Shown here: one piece after another, positions 23,701 to 34,516 of the stretch
Position numbering within the stretch: position 1 is the stretch's first letter
How the letters are laid out: every line of letters begins with the position of its first letter
Assembly: GCA_036245805.1 (NCBI GenBank)
Contig: BTRK01000001.1
Coordinates: 15,693,087 to 15,757,086, forward strand
Reading direction: 5' to 3'
Length of the DNA stretch: 64,000 nucleotides
Source of the DNA: Pristionchus mayeri
Taxonomy: Eukaryota; Nematoda; Chromadorea; Rhabditida; Neodiplogasteridae
Position numbers and translations under genes: made by a program
The notes under the pieces: generated by a model
The model's database searches: none
Told to the model about the DNA's origin: nothing
What the model saw: the letters and a program-made list of their open reading frames with translations, nothing else

Positions 23701-26700
23701 ATATGGATAACGGAGGAGAGAGGGGAGGTGAGACAAGAGAGGGAGGGGGGGGGGGGGGTGGGAGAGCGGACCTTAGATATTCTAATGAAGGGATGACAGG
23801 TAGCTTATCATTTCGAAGAGCTTAGTAACCCGAAGGCAAGTGAGAGGGAGAGAGGAGGTGATATGGATAACGGAGGAGAGGGGGGAGGTGAGACAAGAGA
23901 GGGAGGGGAGATGGGAGAGCGGAGGAGAGAGGGGAGGGGAGGAGAGTGAGGGATGGGAGGTGGGAGTGCGGAGGTGAGATAATCTAACGGGAATGACGAG
24001 CAGCGTATCAATTCGAACAGCTTAGTAATCCGAAGGCAAGTGAGAGGGAGGGCGGAGGTGAAATGGATAACGGAGGAGAGAGGGGAGGGGAGGAGAGAGA
24101 GGGAGGGGAGGTGGGAGAGCGGACCTTAGATATTCTAATGAAGGGATGACGGGTAGCTTATCATTTCGAAGAGCTTAGTAACCCGAAGGCAAGTGAGAAG
24201 GAGAGCGGAGGTGAAATGGATAACGGATGAGAGAGGGGAGGGGAGGAGAGAGAGAGGGAGGGGAGGTGGGAGAGCTGACCTTAGATATTCTAATGAAGGG
24301 ATGACGGGTAGCTTATCATTTCGAAGAGCTTAGTAACCCGAAGGCAAGTGAGAAGGAGAGCGGAGGTGAAATGGATAACGGAGGAGAGAGGGGAGGTGAG
24401 ACAAGAGAGGGAGGGGGGGTGGGATAGCGGACCTTAGATATTCTAATGAAGGGATGACAGGTAGCTTATCATTTCGAAGAGCTTAGTAACCCGAAGGCAA
24501 GTGAGAGGGAGAGAGGAGGTGATATGGATAACGGAGGAGAGAGGGGAGGTGAGACAAGAGAGGGAGGGGGGGGGGTGGGAGAGCGGACCTTAGATATTCT
24601 AATGAAGGGATGACAGGTAGCTTATCATTTCGAAGAGCTTAGTAACCCGAAGGCAAGTGAGAGGGAGAGAGGAGGTGATATGGATAACGGAGGAGAGGGG
24701 GGAGGTGAGACAAGAGAGGGAGGGGAGATGGGAGAGCGGAGGAGAGAGGGGAGGGGAGGAGAGTGAGGGATGGGAGGTGGGAGTGCGGAGGTGAGATAAT
24801 CTAACGGGAATGACGAGCAGCGTATCAATTCGAACAGCTTAGTAATCCGAAGGCAAGTGAGAGGGAGGGCGGAGGTGAAATGGATAACGGAGGAGAGAGG
24901 GGAGGGGAGGAGAGAGAGGGAGGGGAGGTGGGAGAGCGGACCTTAGATATTCTAACGAAGGGATGACGTGTAGCTTATCATTTCGAAGAGCTTAGTAACC
25001 CGAAGGCAAGTGAGAAGGAGAGCGGAGGTGAAATGGATAACGGATGAGAGAGGGGAGGGGAGGAGAGAGAGGGAGGGGAGGTGGGAGAGCTGACCTTAGA
25101 TATTCTAATGAAGGGATGACGGGTAGCTTATCATTTCGAAGAGCTTAGTAACCCGAAGGCAAGTGAGAAGGAGAGCGGAGGTGAAATGGATAACGGATGA
25201 GAGAGGGGAGGTGAGACAAGAGAGGGAGGGGAGGTGGGAGAGCGGACCTTAGATATTCTAATGAAGGGATGACAGGTAGCTTATCATTTCGAAGAGCTTA
25301 GTAACCCGAAGGCAAGTGAGAGGGAGAGAGGAGGTGATATGGATAACGGAGGAGAGAGGGGAGGTGAGACAAGAGAGGGAGGGGGGTGGGAGAGCGGACC
25401 TTAGATATTCTAATGAAGGGATGACAGGTAGCTTATCATTTCGAAGATCTTAGTAACCCGAAGGCAAGTGAGAGGGAGAGAGGAGGTGATATGGATAACG
25501 GAGGAGAGAGGGGAGGTGAGACAAGAGAGGGAGGGGAGGTGGGAGAGCGGAGGAGAGAGGGGAGGGGAGGAGAGTGAGGGATGGGAGGTGGGAGAGCGGA
25601 GGTGAGATAATCTAACGGGAATGACGAGCAGCGTATCAATTCGAACAGCTTAGTAATCCGAAGGCAAGTGAGAGGGAGGGCGGAGGTGAAATGGATAACG
25701 GAGGAGAGAGGGGAGGGGAGGAGAGAGAGGGAGGGGAGGTGGGAGAGCGGACCTTAGATATTCTAATGAAGGGATGACGGGTAGCTTATCATTTCGAAGA
25801 GCTTAGTAACCCGAAGGCAAGTGAGAAGGAGAGCGGAGGTGAAATGGATAACGGATGAGAGAGGGGAGGTGAGACAAGAGAGGGAGGGGAGGTGGGAGAG
25901 CGGAGCTTAGCTATTCTAATGAAGGGATGACGAGTAGCTTATCATTTCGAACAACTTGGTAATCCGAAGGCAAGTGAGACGGAGAGAGGAGGTGATATGG
26001 ATAACGGAGGAGAGAGGGGAGGTGAGACAAGAGAGGGAGGGGAGGTGGGAGAGCGGAGGAGAGAGGGGAGGGGAGGAGAGTGAGGGATGGGAGGTGGGAG
26101 AGCGGAGGTGAGATAATCTAACGGGAATGACGAGCAGCGTATCAATTCGAACAGCTTAGTAATCCGAAGGCAAGTGAGAGGGAGGGCGGAGGTGAAATGG
26201 ATAACGGAGGAGAGAGGGGAGGGGAGGAGAGAGAGGGAGGGGAGGTGGGAGAGCGGACCTTAGATATTCTAATGAAGGGATGACGGGTAGCTTATCATTT
26301 CGAAGAGCTTAGTAACCCGAAGGCAAGTGAGAAGGAGAGCGGAGGTGAAATGGATAACGGATGAGAGAGGGGAGGTGAGACAAGAGAGGGAGGGGAGGTG
26401 GGAGAGCGGAGCTTAGCTATTCTAATGAAGGGATGACGAGTAGCTTATCATTTCGAACAACTTGGTAATCCGAAGGCAAGTGAGACGGAGAGAGGAGGTG
26501 ATATGGATAACGGAGGAGAGAGGGGAGGTGAGACAAGAGAGGGAGGGGAGGTGGGAGAGCGGAGGAGAGAGGGGAGGGGAGGAGAGTGAGGGATGGGAGG
26601 TGGGAGAGCGGAGGTGAGATAATCTAACGGGAATGACGAGCAGCGTATCAATTCGAACAGCTTAGTAATCCGAAGGCAAGTGAGAGGGAGGGCGGAGGTG

Positions 26701-29700
26701 AAATGGATAACGGAGGAGAGAGGGGAGGGGAGGAGAGAGAGGGAGGGGAGGTGGGAGAGCGGACCTTAGATATTCTAATGAAGGGATGACGGGTAGCTTA
26801 TCATTTCGAAGAGCTTAGTAACCCGAAGGCAAGTGAGAAGGAGAGCGGAGGTGAAATGGATAACGGATGAGAGAGGGGAGGTGAGACAAGAGAGGGAGGG
26901 GAGGTGGGAGAGCGGAGCTTAGCTATTCTAATGAAGGGATGACGAGTAGCTTATCATTTCGAACAACTTGGTAATCCGAAGGCAAGTGAGACGGAGAGCG
27001 GAGGTGAGAGAATGGAAGTTGAAAGGTATTTTCGGAACAACTTAGTCCCGGCTCGCCGCGCAGCGGTGAGCCCTGATTGAACTTAGTTCAAAGGCGAACT
27101 CCCGCCGAAGGCGGGAGTGAGCGTCGGGGTTACCAGAAGCGTTTGACGGGTTAGCTGGTGGTCGAATAAGCTCGGGTATATGAGCATTTAGTGATAATGG
27201 TAGATCGTTTTTACGTTATCTGGAGTGAAGGGGAGAAAGTATTTTGAGGGAATAACGGGTATTATTCCGAACAACTTGATTAACGTGTTGTTCAGAATTT
27301 AAAATCTTTTCACTTGGTCGATTTTAAAGGCGGTGAACTTAGTTAACTAGTAAACATATCTAAGAAATGTAGATCTTTGTTTTTTCAGAGGGCCATTCAC
27401 TGAGCACCAAGTTCAGGAAAGTTACAGGAACAAGTGGCTCGAGAACTCATTCTCGTTCTATGTGAGTTCTTTTAGGGTTTTAGGCGATTATTTCATATTT
27501 CAGTTCATGAACAGCGATGGTACGCCCGATGATTCCAATCTCTCGTTCACTCTTGGTGATTATTTTTCACGGAATATAAAATTGATTGTAAATAAATTTG
27601 AAAACCTATAATTGCTTAATTTTCAGGCGAACTGTGCTCTCACAACGGCATCGGCGCTCCGTTTATACTTCCTGCTGACTCAGTTACTCCAGAGAAGAAA
27701 CGAGCTCAAGCAGAGCAGAGACTGTACTCTATCGAAGAGGTTCTGTTGGTTACTCGAGCTGGGAACATCTTGATGCCGTTCTCATTTCTATATTTTTATG
27801 AGCTTGTTTGTGTTTCTTACTATTGTGAGAATATAAGCCCAAGCAATTGTGTTAATGCGAGTGCAGTGGGGAATAAAATACAAGTGATCGATGGATAGCA
27901 CGCGCGGAAGGTTTTAACACAGTTCGTGATACCATGCTTGGCGTTTGTTTGTCTGGAATCGCAAACTGGATTAAAACATTCCGCGCGTAATCTCCATCGA
28001 CCGCTATTATTTCATTCTCCCCTGCACTCTCACTAACACTATTGCTTGGGTTTCTATTCTCACAGTATTCTAAATGTTTATAATTAAAATAAGCATGATC
28101 AGTTCGTTTATCAGGAAATTCGTGCTCTTCGTGTGGAGTGTGATGAGGTGCAGCGAGTGAAGGAACGAATCGAGAAGGCGGAGGAAAAACTAAAGGAGCA
28201 ATACCTACAAGTACATTAATTAATAATTTATTGTAATTATCGAATATATTTTAATGAAGTAGTTTTTATTGTGAGAATAGATTGCGTAGCAACGTGGTGT
28301 ACAGGATAAACTTCTTAAAGTACTACAATATTCGCGGAACGGAAAAATATTCACGACTTAATATTTTCCTGTTCCGCGAATATTGTAGCACTTTAAGAAG
28401 TTTATCATGTACACCACGTTGCTACGCATTCTATTCTCACAGAACCTATTTTTATTTTTAAAATCGATACAAACGCACAATACACATATTTATGATAAGT
28501 TCAGAAAAATAATTCCAAATTCAAACAATTTGTTGGATATTAGCATTAAAGACAAAAATATTAATCACTCTGCTCCTTATCAATTTGCATATTAACAGAT
28601 TCTGATTTACAATATGAGCCATTTCTTCGGATTTCAGGAGATTCTATCGATTGGTGGGAAGTATGACGATGTGCTTCGAGTGAAGGAACGAATCGAGAAG
28701 ATGGAAGATATGATCAAAGTATGTATTTTCGGTTTCAACTTCTCAATTCGACAAAAAAATGGGTAAACTTGTGATCTTGTCTGCCATTTCATCTCAAATC
28801 GGGCCATTGTCAAAATTAGTATGATAAAACTTTTTTTTATTAAGTTCGCTACATAATATTTGCAGGATTCAAAGGAAGATTTTCCGAACACCGACGCCCT
28901 TGAATATCTCGGTTTGTTTTTGACGTCATTCGACCCCGAAAAACGAATGGAGATCATTAAAATGCAATCGAAATCTAACAAATCTAAACTTGAAATGCTT
29001 TTTTTTAATATTGCAAATAACCTTCTCGCCAAACGAAGGATTAATTTGTTTAAAAATCGGTGTGCGATTTTCATGTGCGCTCATCAACATCACTGAGCTC
29101 GGCTCCTCTTTGATGCCAATCTTGCGATCTCGAGCAATGCGGACTCCACTCACTATCGACGAGGTATTTTTCAACTTAAAAACGTACTTAAATACATGGA
29201 AATAATAAACTAATTAAGAACTGTGTCTATTTTAGGTGATTCTTGCCATCCGTAAGAAGTGTGATGAGGAATTGAGAGAGAAGGAACAAATCGACGATAG
29301 ATCTGCTAATTTCGAGGAGGTAAAATTTAATTAACTTGATCTTACATTGATGTTTATGTTATGGATTTAAAAAAAATTCTTAGAAGGTCCTGGCAGCTGC
29401 CGCAGAGAAGGCACAACAGCCAGAGGATGCTATATTTGGTGAAGGTGGGATGTTCGTACATGCTGCTGAAGTGCATCCGAATTGGAAAGAGGTTGGCCCA
29501 CGTTGATCTACTGATTTTGTTAAGAACCAGTTATATCACATGTGTTTTGCAGATGAGTATTTTGTGTCGATGGTGGAGATTCGATTTAGGCTTATTTGGG
29601 AAAAGAACGATCTTTTCGTGTTTTCACGAAATTCTGACACTAATTAATAACGGTATTAATTATAATTTGCTTACAGTGGATGACGAAATGCATCGAATAC

Positions 29701-32700
29701 TTCTTTTTCATGCTGAAAGTTTTCGACAAAGGACAAGCTCTCGTGAAGATGCTTGTCCCGATGGAGATGTACCACGAGATGGGTCAGGCTATTCGCTAAT
29801 TAGCATATTCTTCTTTGGAACTAGGTCGGATGATCACCGTCGGAGGATAAAATGTAGCCTTCTGCAGGATTTCCACAGCATGTTCCGATACTGTCAAGGA
29901 GCATTTTTCGAAAATACTGCAGAAGGATACACTTTTTGGGTTATTATCCGAGCTAGTGTGTTTTCTTTTTATATGAATTTCATTATATCACGCGTCTTCT
30001 GAGAGAATGCACCACCCCGAGGCACTAGGAGCCGAAAGTTCGAGCAATATCCATGAGATATTTATGCCAGAGTATATTGGGGACGAGAAAACTTTTGACG
30101 TTGACAGTTTTTCTCAGAACCGGCTTTTAGGGATTTTCCGGTTTTTGTCCCGGCCCTGCCGTAACTCAGCTCACAGTTGTGCTAGATAGATGGCACGATG
30201 CTCAAAAAATCCGGAAAATCATTTCCAGAAAGTTTTATGTTGACGTGGAAGACCGATGATATTTTTATAATGCTCAAAAACATGCAAAAGTGATTTCCCA
30301 AGCAAAAAAAATTCCTCCTGGCTCTGGGACCCCCCCCCCCCCACTTAGAACATTTTGAGCACAGATTCTGAATCTACGGTATCGAATTAGTCTAGCGAAA
30401 TTCAGAGCAGAACTCGGTAGGGGAGGGAATATGCTGTAATGACGCCAAATATGTCAAAAATAGGCAAATTTTCAGAATTAGTGAAATTTCGAAGCCTGGA
30501 AAAACGATCATTTAGGGCTCGAAAGGGGCATATTTAGATTTTTTTGGACTTTGACTGATCAGAAAAGTTACTTTTTGGAAAATTGAGCAAGTTCTGAGAA
30601 AAAAATTGAAATTATGTTTTTCCAGGCTTCGAAATTTCACTAATTCTGAAAATTTAAAATTTGACTCATTTGGCCTCATTACAGCACATTCCCACCCCTT
30701 CCGAGTTCTGCTCTGAATTTTGCTAGACTAATTCGATACCGAAGATTCAGAATCTGTGCTCAAAATGTTCTAAGTGGGGGGGGGGGGGGGGTCCCAGAGC
30801 CAGGAGGAATTTTTTTCACTTTTTCAATTTTTGAGCATTATAACAATATCGTCGGTCTTCCATGTCAACATAAAAGTTTCTGGAAATAATTTTCCAGATT
30901 TTTTGAGCACCGTGCCATCTTTCTGGCACAACTTTTAGCTGATTTACGGCAGGGCCGGTACAAAAACCGGAAATTCCATAAACCGGTTATGAGAAAAACT
31001 GTCAACGTCAAAAGTTTTCTCGTCCCCAATATACTCTGGCATAAATATCTCATGGATATTGCTCAAACTTTCGGATCCTAGTGCCGCAGGGGGTTCGTTT
31101 TCATGCAATCATTCAGAAGACTCGTGATATGAAATGCAAACTTCTACAGAGATGCGCCTCGATACGATGAGCAGAGAGGAAGAGCAACTGCTCTTCGAAG
31201 AATTGGTACATGCTATCGAAGTGAATAAGGCATGTATTTGTCACTATACATAACCCAGAAATGAAAACATTGAGTATTTTTCTTTAAAATTAGCATATTA
31301 TTGTTCACACACCTTCCCTATAATTTATTTTCTACTATTCTCTTTTTCACGGTTTTCCATTCAATATCTATTAATATTTAGGAAAACTGCAAATGAATGA
31401 TATTTTTAGTATATCTACTGTTCATTCTGCGATCGTTGCATGTTCACAGCCAGACACGTCTTCATGCATATCGCACACTCCGCGCACCAGGAAAACGTAT
31501 TTGATTTTTTTTTCATTTAATTTAATTATCAATTTATTAAATTCAAATACTTCGGTGCTTTATTTCCTCCATCTCTACCATGCGCACTCGAAATCAACGA
31601 TCCGTTCTAAATCGAATTCGTTGAATGCCGAGATCATGAGTTCGGTTGTAATTTGTTCCGATCCGCACTGCTCTCTATGAGGGACTTTTTGAGTCACTGA
31701 ACATGCTTGAGATGACTCTTGGCGAAGTGCAAAAAATAAAAAATGTGCCACATGTAGTATTCAATAAGCGTAGCTCACCCACCACTTATGGGCTTATCTT
31801 GCCTTTTTGTACTTTGCCAAGCATATGTTCATTGAATCGAAAAGTCTCTCCTATATTGTTCACAGGTGGAAATGGATATCAACCATTGTTTTTTATGTTA
31901 AATTTACTTTTAAAGATGCCCGGGTTTGACATGTTTCACAAGCTTCTTCTGAAGATGGTCAACCTTACGCGATTGGAGCGGTAAGTATTTCGAAATTTAT
32001 TGTTCGTCGTATATTTGCAGATTTTTTCTCTTTATTTCTTGGTCTACTATTTCAAATTGTATATGTATGTTGTTTCAGAATGTTCGCCGAGGCGAGGGAG
32101 CAGCTGCAGAGTCAGCGGCGCAGGTAAGTTTTTGCGGCACTTTTCAAGACAATCTTTTCCTGATTTAGAACGCGCGTGTATCTGAACCGCCGTGGGTTCG
32201 ATCCTTCGCGTTTTCGACCCTCTAGAAAAATGTCGTGTACGATGAACAATGAGCCATCCACTATGAGGGAATTCGTCATGAGAGCATTGATCGGATTAAA
32301 TAGAGAAGGAGAGAATCTGATGAAAGCTCTGGAGGACGATATCGGAAATGCCAAGGTTCGTCTTATTAGATCGGAATTCACTCTTACCTCGAGTCCTCAG
32401 TCTGAAGAAAAAAAATTTCACTGAGGACGACTGCTGATCATCTATTTTGTAATTAAATCAATTTTTAATTGTAATTAAAAATATATTTTAATATATTTTA
32501 GAAACTGAAAAATAAACATGCAGGCTCGTTGCTTCCCGTGCAAGTTGATCTTCACGAATTCTGCCGAGTACTACAAGCATCTTCTCACTTTCTACCATAT
32601 CAATGTCATGGTCAGAATCAATTTCAATTTCAATTTATTTATCTGCCAGGAGCAAGCACCGAGTAATAGGGAGAATTCTTCGTTTGAGTTTGGCAGGTGT

Positions 32701-33181
32701 CCCACGTATTTCAGAGTCGGTCTTGGGGTCTTAGGAAGAGTGCGAAAATCTCTTAAGTGAACATAGTACCTTGAATAGCCAGTGATAAATTGCGAAGAGA
32801 AGTTAGAATCGGCATACGCATCAGTATTTCAATAGCTAATTAAATTTTTTTATTTCGATTTTGATTACTCTTAGAATAGTTATCTTACGTAGTGTACTAA
32901 TTATTTTTACAATGCAAATTTTGAGATTTTAGTTTAGATTCAGGTGAGGCAAACGTTCCAAGAGGCAAAAAAAAGTTCCATTAGCCCGCGTAGTGGTTGA
33001 AAGTGCAAAACAATGAGCAATATGATGCGATTGAGACGAAATGAATGTGTATCAGGCGGACACAACCGACATGTACACTCTCCTGGTCAATGCGATGAAG
33101 AGGGACGAGGCCCGAGCTGAGAAATTCCCCGAGTTGCCCATCAACAATCTCTCATCCCGCACTGTCTTCAACATTGATTGA
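20755..33181 (+). CDS. Array gene B: GYF and two C2H2 fingers
   Basis: Exons: 20755-20816, 27389-27461, 27504-27555, 27628-27739, 28115-28210, 28638-28718, 28866-28911, one unclear exon ending 29163, 29236-29319, 29384-29438, 29677-29782, 31150-31229, 31410-31496, 31916-31980, 32079-32123, 32226-32355, 32524-32610, 33055-33181. The GYF core reads GPFTEHQVQESYRNKWLENSF; the tryptophan that the other copies keep is serine here. Coiled-coil exons are expanded by apparent internal duplication (ERIEKAEEK, ERIEKMEDM, EQIDDRS). Finger 1: YCSFCDRC...HIAHSAH. Finger 2: RCFPCKLIF...HLLTFYH. Intron 1 is 6.6 kb and holds a mariner-like element and a large satellite. A GC donor follows 31229. The exon near 29080-29163 lacks a clean AG acceptor, so loss of function is possible. 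Confidence 0.6.
20871..21790. mobile_element. Mariner-type TIR element, decayed
   Basis: Ends TAAGGTTGATGCAAAAGTCT and AGACTTTTGCATCAACCTAA; the left border has TA (20869-20870). About 920 bp, no readable transposase. The TIR is close to that at 40755-41550. Located in intron 1 of gene B. Confidence 0.65.
21904..21976 (-). repeat. tRNA-derived SINE-like head
   Basis: Minus strand reads GCGCTGATAGCCGAGTGG (A box) ... GGTTCGATCCC (B box), so RNA polymerase III promoter boxes are intact. The acceptor arms (5' GCGCTGA, 3' CGCAGGC) do not pair and the anticodon stem is poor, so this is more likely a SINE head or tRNA pseudogene than a working tRNA. The flanking tail to about 21798 may belong to it. 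Confidence 0.45.
22148..27010. repeat. Purine-rich satellite with higher-order repeats
   Basis: About 4.9 kb inside intron 1 of gene B. The basic unit of about 153 bp contains CCGAAGGCAAGTGAG, GGTGAAATGGATAACGGA, runs of GGAGAGAGGGGAGG and GATATTCTAATGAAGGGATG. A longer variant (about 200 bp) carries an extra purine block and TAATCTAACGGGAATGACG. The long variant recurs after four short units in the left part (period about 817 bp at 22989, 23808, 24625) and after two short units in the right part (period 506 bp at 25436, 25942, 26448). The + strand is almost only A and G over long stretches, suited to triplex or G-quadruplex structures. Confidence 0.9.
27011..27388. other. Satellite edge to exon 2 of gene B
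   Basis: Holds two small GC-rich hairpins (GCTCGCCGCGCAGCGGTGAGC; CTCCCGCCGAAGGCGGGAG at 27100-27118) and otherwise plain intronic sequence ending in TTTTTTCAG. Confidence 0.6.
27823..28065. mobile_element. CTGTGAGAA-type MITE, copy 2
   Basis: Ends TTGTGAGAATA / TATTCTCACAG with TA on both borders and matching inner blocks (CCCAAGCAATTGTG; CACTATTGCTTGGG). In intron 4 of gene B. Confidence 0.65.
28269..28442. mobile_element. CTGTGAGAA-type MITE, copy 3
   Basis: Palindrome with ends TTGTGAGAATAGATTGCG and GCATTCTATTCTCACAG and long arms around AAGTACTACAATATTCGCGG. Lies in intron 5 of gene B, 200 bp from copy 2. Confidence 0.75.
29823..29955. mobile_element. Small palindromic MITE (ACTAGGTCGGAT type)
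   Basis: Arms ACTAGGTCGGATGATCACC...CCTTCTGCAG and CTGCAGAAGG...ATCCGAGCTAGT enclose about 50 bp. A relative with the same outer arm (CACTAGGTCGGATTATCACC) is at 51546-51640. Confidence 0.6.
29989..31126. mobile_element. CACG...CGTG element, third copy, 4-bp TSD
   Basis: Ends CACGCGTCTTCTGAGAGAAT and ATTCAGAAGACTCGTG, flanked by ATAT (29985-29988, 31127-31130). Arms run inward to poly-C (about 30330) and poly-G (about 30777) tracts; the whole 1138 bp is one large inverted repeat and non-coding. Ends resemble those at 16656 and 17154 (CACGnGTCTnCTG). In an intron of gene B. Confidence 0.75.
32190..32225 (+). repeat. Isolated B-box-like block at a splice acceptor
   Basis: GTGGGTTCGATCC looks like a tRNA B box and sits 15-30 nt before the acceptor CCTCTAG of a gene B exon. 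Possibly a SINE remnant recruited as intron end. No A box was found. Confidence 0.25.
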
Positions 33182-33437
33182 TTTCCCCTTCTCATTTGCC
33201 TCATTCCATTCGTATCTCCATTATTTCCAATTGATATTTGTTTCGCTGTTGATTCAAGAAGATCTTTGTTATTTGCTATAACCAGCAATGTTCTTCTTCT
33301 TTCCACTCTATCCCACGTTGAATGAACTTCTTATCCAGACTTGTTCTAATCTTGCTATCCGAGCGTTTTTCAATCGCTTCATTATATTTTAAATATTTCT
33401 CGGTGTTCTTCATTGACATCAGATTGATTCATTCAGA
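33182..33437 (+). promoter_or_regulatory. B-C spacer with conserved hairpin at 33361-33379
   Basis: 256-bp gap. GAGCGTTTTTCAATCGCTT matches the A-B hairpin at the same spacing (59 nt before the ATG) and precedes TTCAG|AATGGG. The spacers A-B and B-C are recognisably homologous, so the gap was duplicated with the genes. Confidence 0.6.
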
Positions 33438-34516
33438 ATGGGATCTAAAAGCCCTACTCGAATCTTCTTCAAAGACAAGAAGAATGAACTCAAGTAAGTG
33501 ATCGAATGTTTTGGATAAATGCAGGCAATGTAGTGTGAGAAGATGAATAATATTTTGAATCTATTGTATAATATAACTCTGAAATGTATATTTTAGTGGT
33601 CCTTTCAACGAGTCTGAGATGCAGGAAAGGTACAGGAACGGATTGCTCCAGAAGTCGTTTGTTTGCTATGTGAGTTTTTTTCAAAATAAAGGCGACTAAA
33701 TAGTTGTTTTGGATTAGTTCCATAAACTACTGGCAGTGTTTTAATGACAAAAACTGTTTCCAGTTCGCGAAGAGCGATGACTCACCTAACGATTCCATCT
33801 TGTCATTCACCGTCGGTTCGCTTTCCTATCTCTTCTTTAATCATTGTGCAAACTAAAAATTTCATACAGCAACGAACGCAAATTGCTACATAATGCACCC
33901 GCTAATAATTCTAAATTCGATTGACAAATTTGAACAAAATGGTGCTCGAAAATCTCATCAAAATCTCATCAATCCTCGAAAATCTCATCTTTTGCGTTAC
34001 TTCCAAATCTCATGTGACATCTCGTCCGATGTAGACTCCAGTATTAACAAAATTATATATTTCTCAGATGAGTTATGTGCTCGCAACGGGAACGAAGCCC
34101 CTTTCCGCGTCCCTTCGGATGCCGTTTCTCTCGGAAAAGCACTCGCTCTAGCGCATGAGAAACTGCGCTGCGTTAATGAGGTTTCTAATCAATTATTAAC
34201 GTTTTGAAAAGAATCTTTTAAGTATACGCTAAAAAGTAAAAAAAAAACAACTTAATTTCTTTTCGGCAAGTAATTTATTCTGTATTTTCAGGAGATAAGT
34301 AATCTCCTTTCGCAGTGTGCGGACATCACGCAAGTGAGGAAGAAAATCAATAAGATGGAGGAGGAGAGAAAGGTAGGCACTACTGCAGAAGCCCAGATCG
34401 CCCTAAAAGGGGGCGGAGCCAACGCGAGCGCGCGCGATTATATGCACGGGGTGCGCGATTATATTACGCGTGGTGCGCGGCTTTCCAAGGGGGCGCGCGT
34501 TTCTCTCGCTCCTTGA
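33438..34516 (+). pseudogene. Array gene C: truncated GYF copy
   Basis: Exons 33438-33493, 33597-33669, 33764-33815, 34068-34180 and 34292-34372 are in phase and encode the GYF part (IFFKDKKNEL, GPFNESEMQERYRNGLLQ, ARNGNEAPFRVPSD) and the first coiled-coil exon ending EEERK. The GYF tryptophan is arginine here. No finger exons follow before gene D starts at 36405. A Merlin element begins 4 nt after the exon 5 donor. If that intron is retained, the frame runs into the Merlin terminal repeat and stops at 34514-34516. Either a 3'-deleted copy or the front half of a fusion with downstream exons. Confidence 0.65.

Noticed and set aside
22191..26651. Repeated 61-67 aa minus-strand frames (MIRCSSFPLDYL...)
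   Set aside because: They are the translation of the purine satellite, repeat with its period and are Ser/Pro low complexity.
22148..27010. CRISPR-like array
   Set aside because: Units are 153-200 bp without unique spacers, in an intron of a eukaryotic gene.
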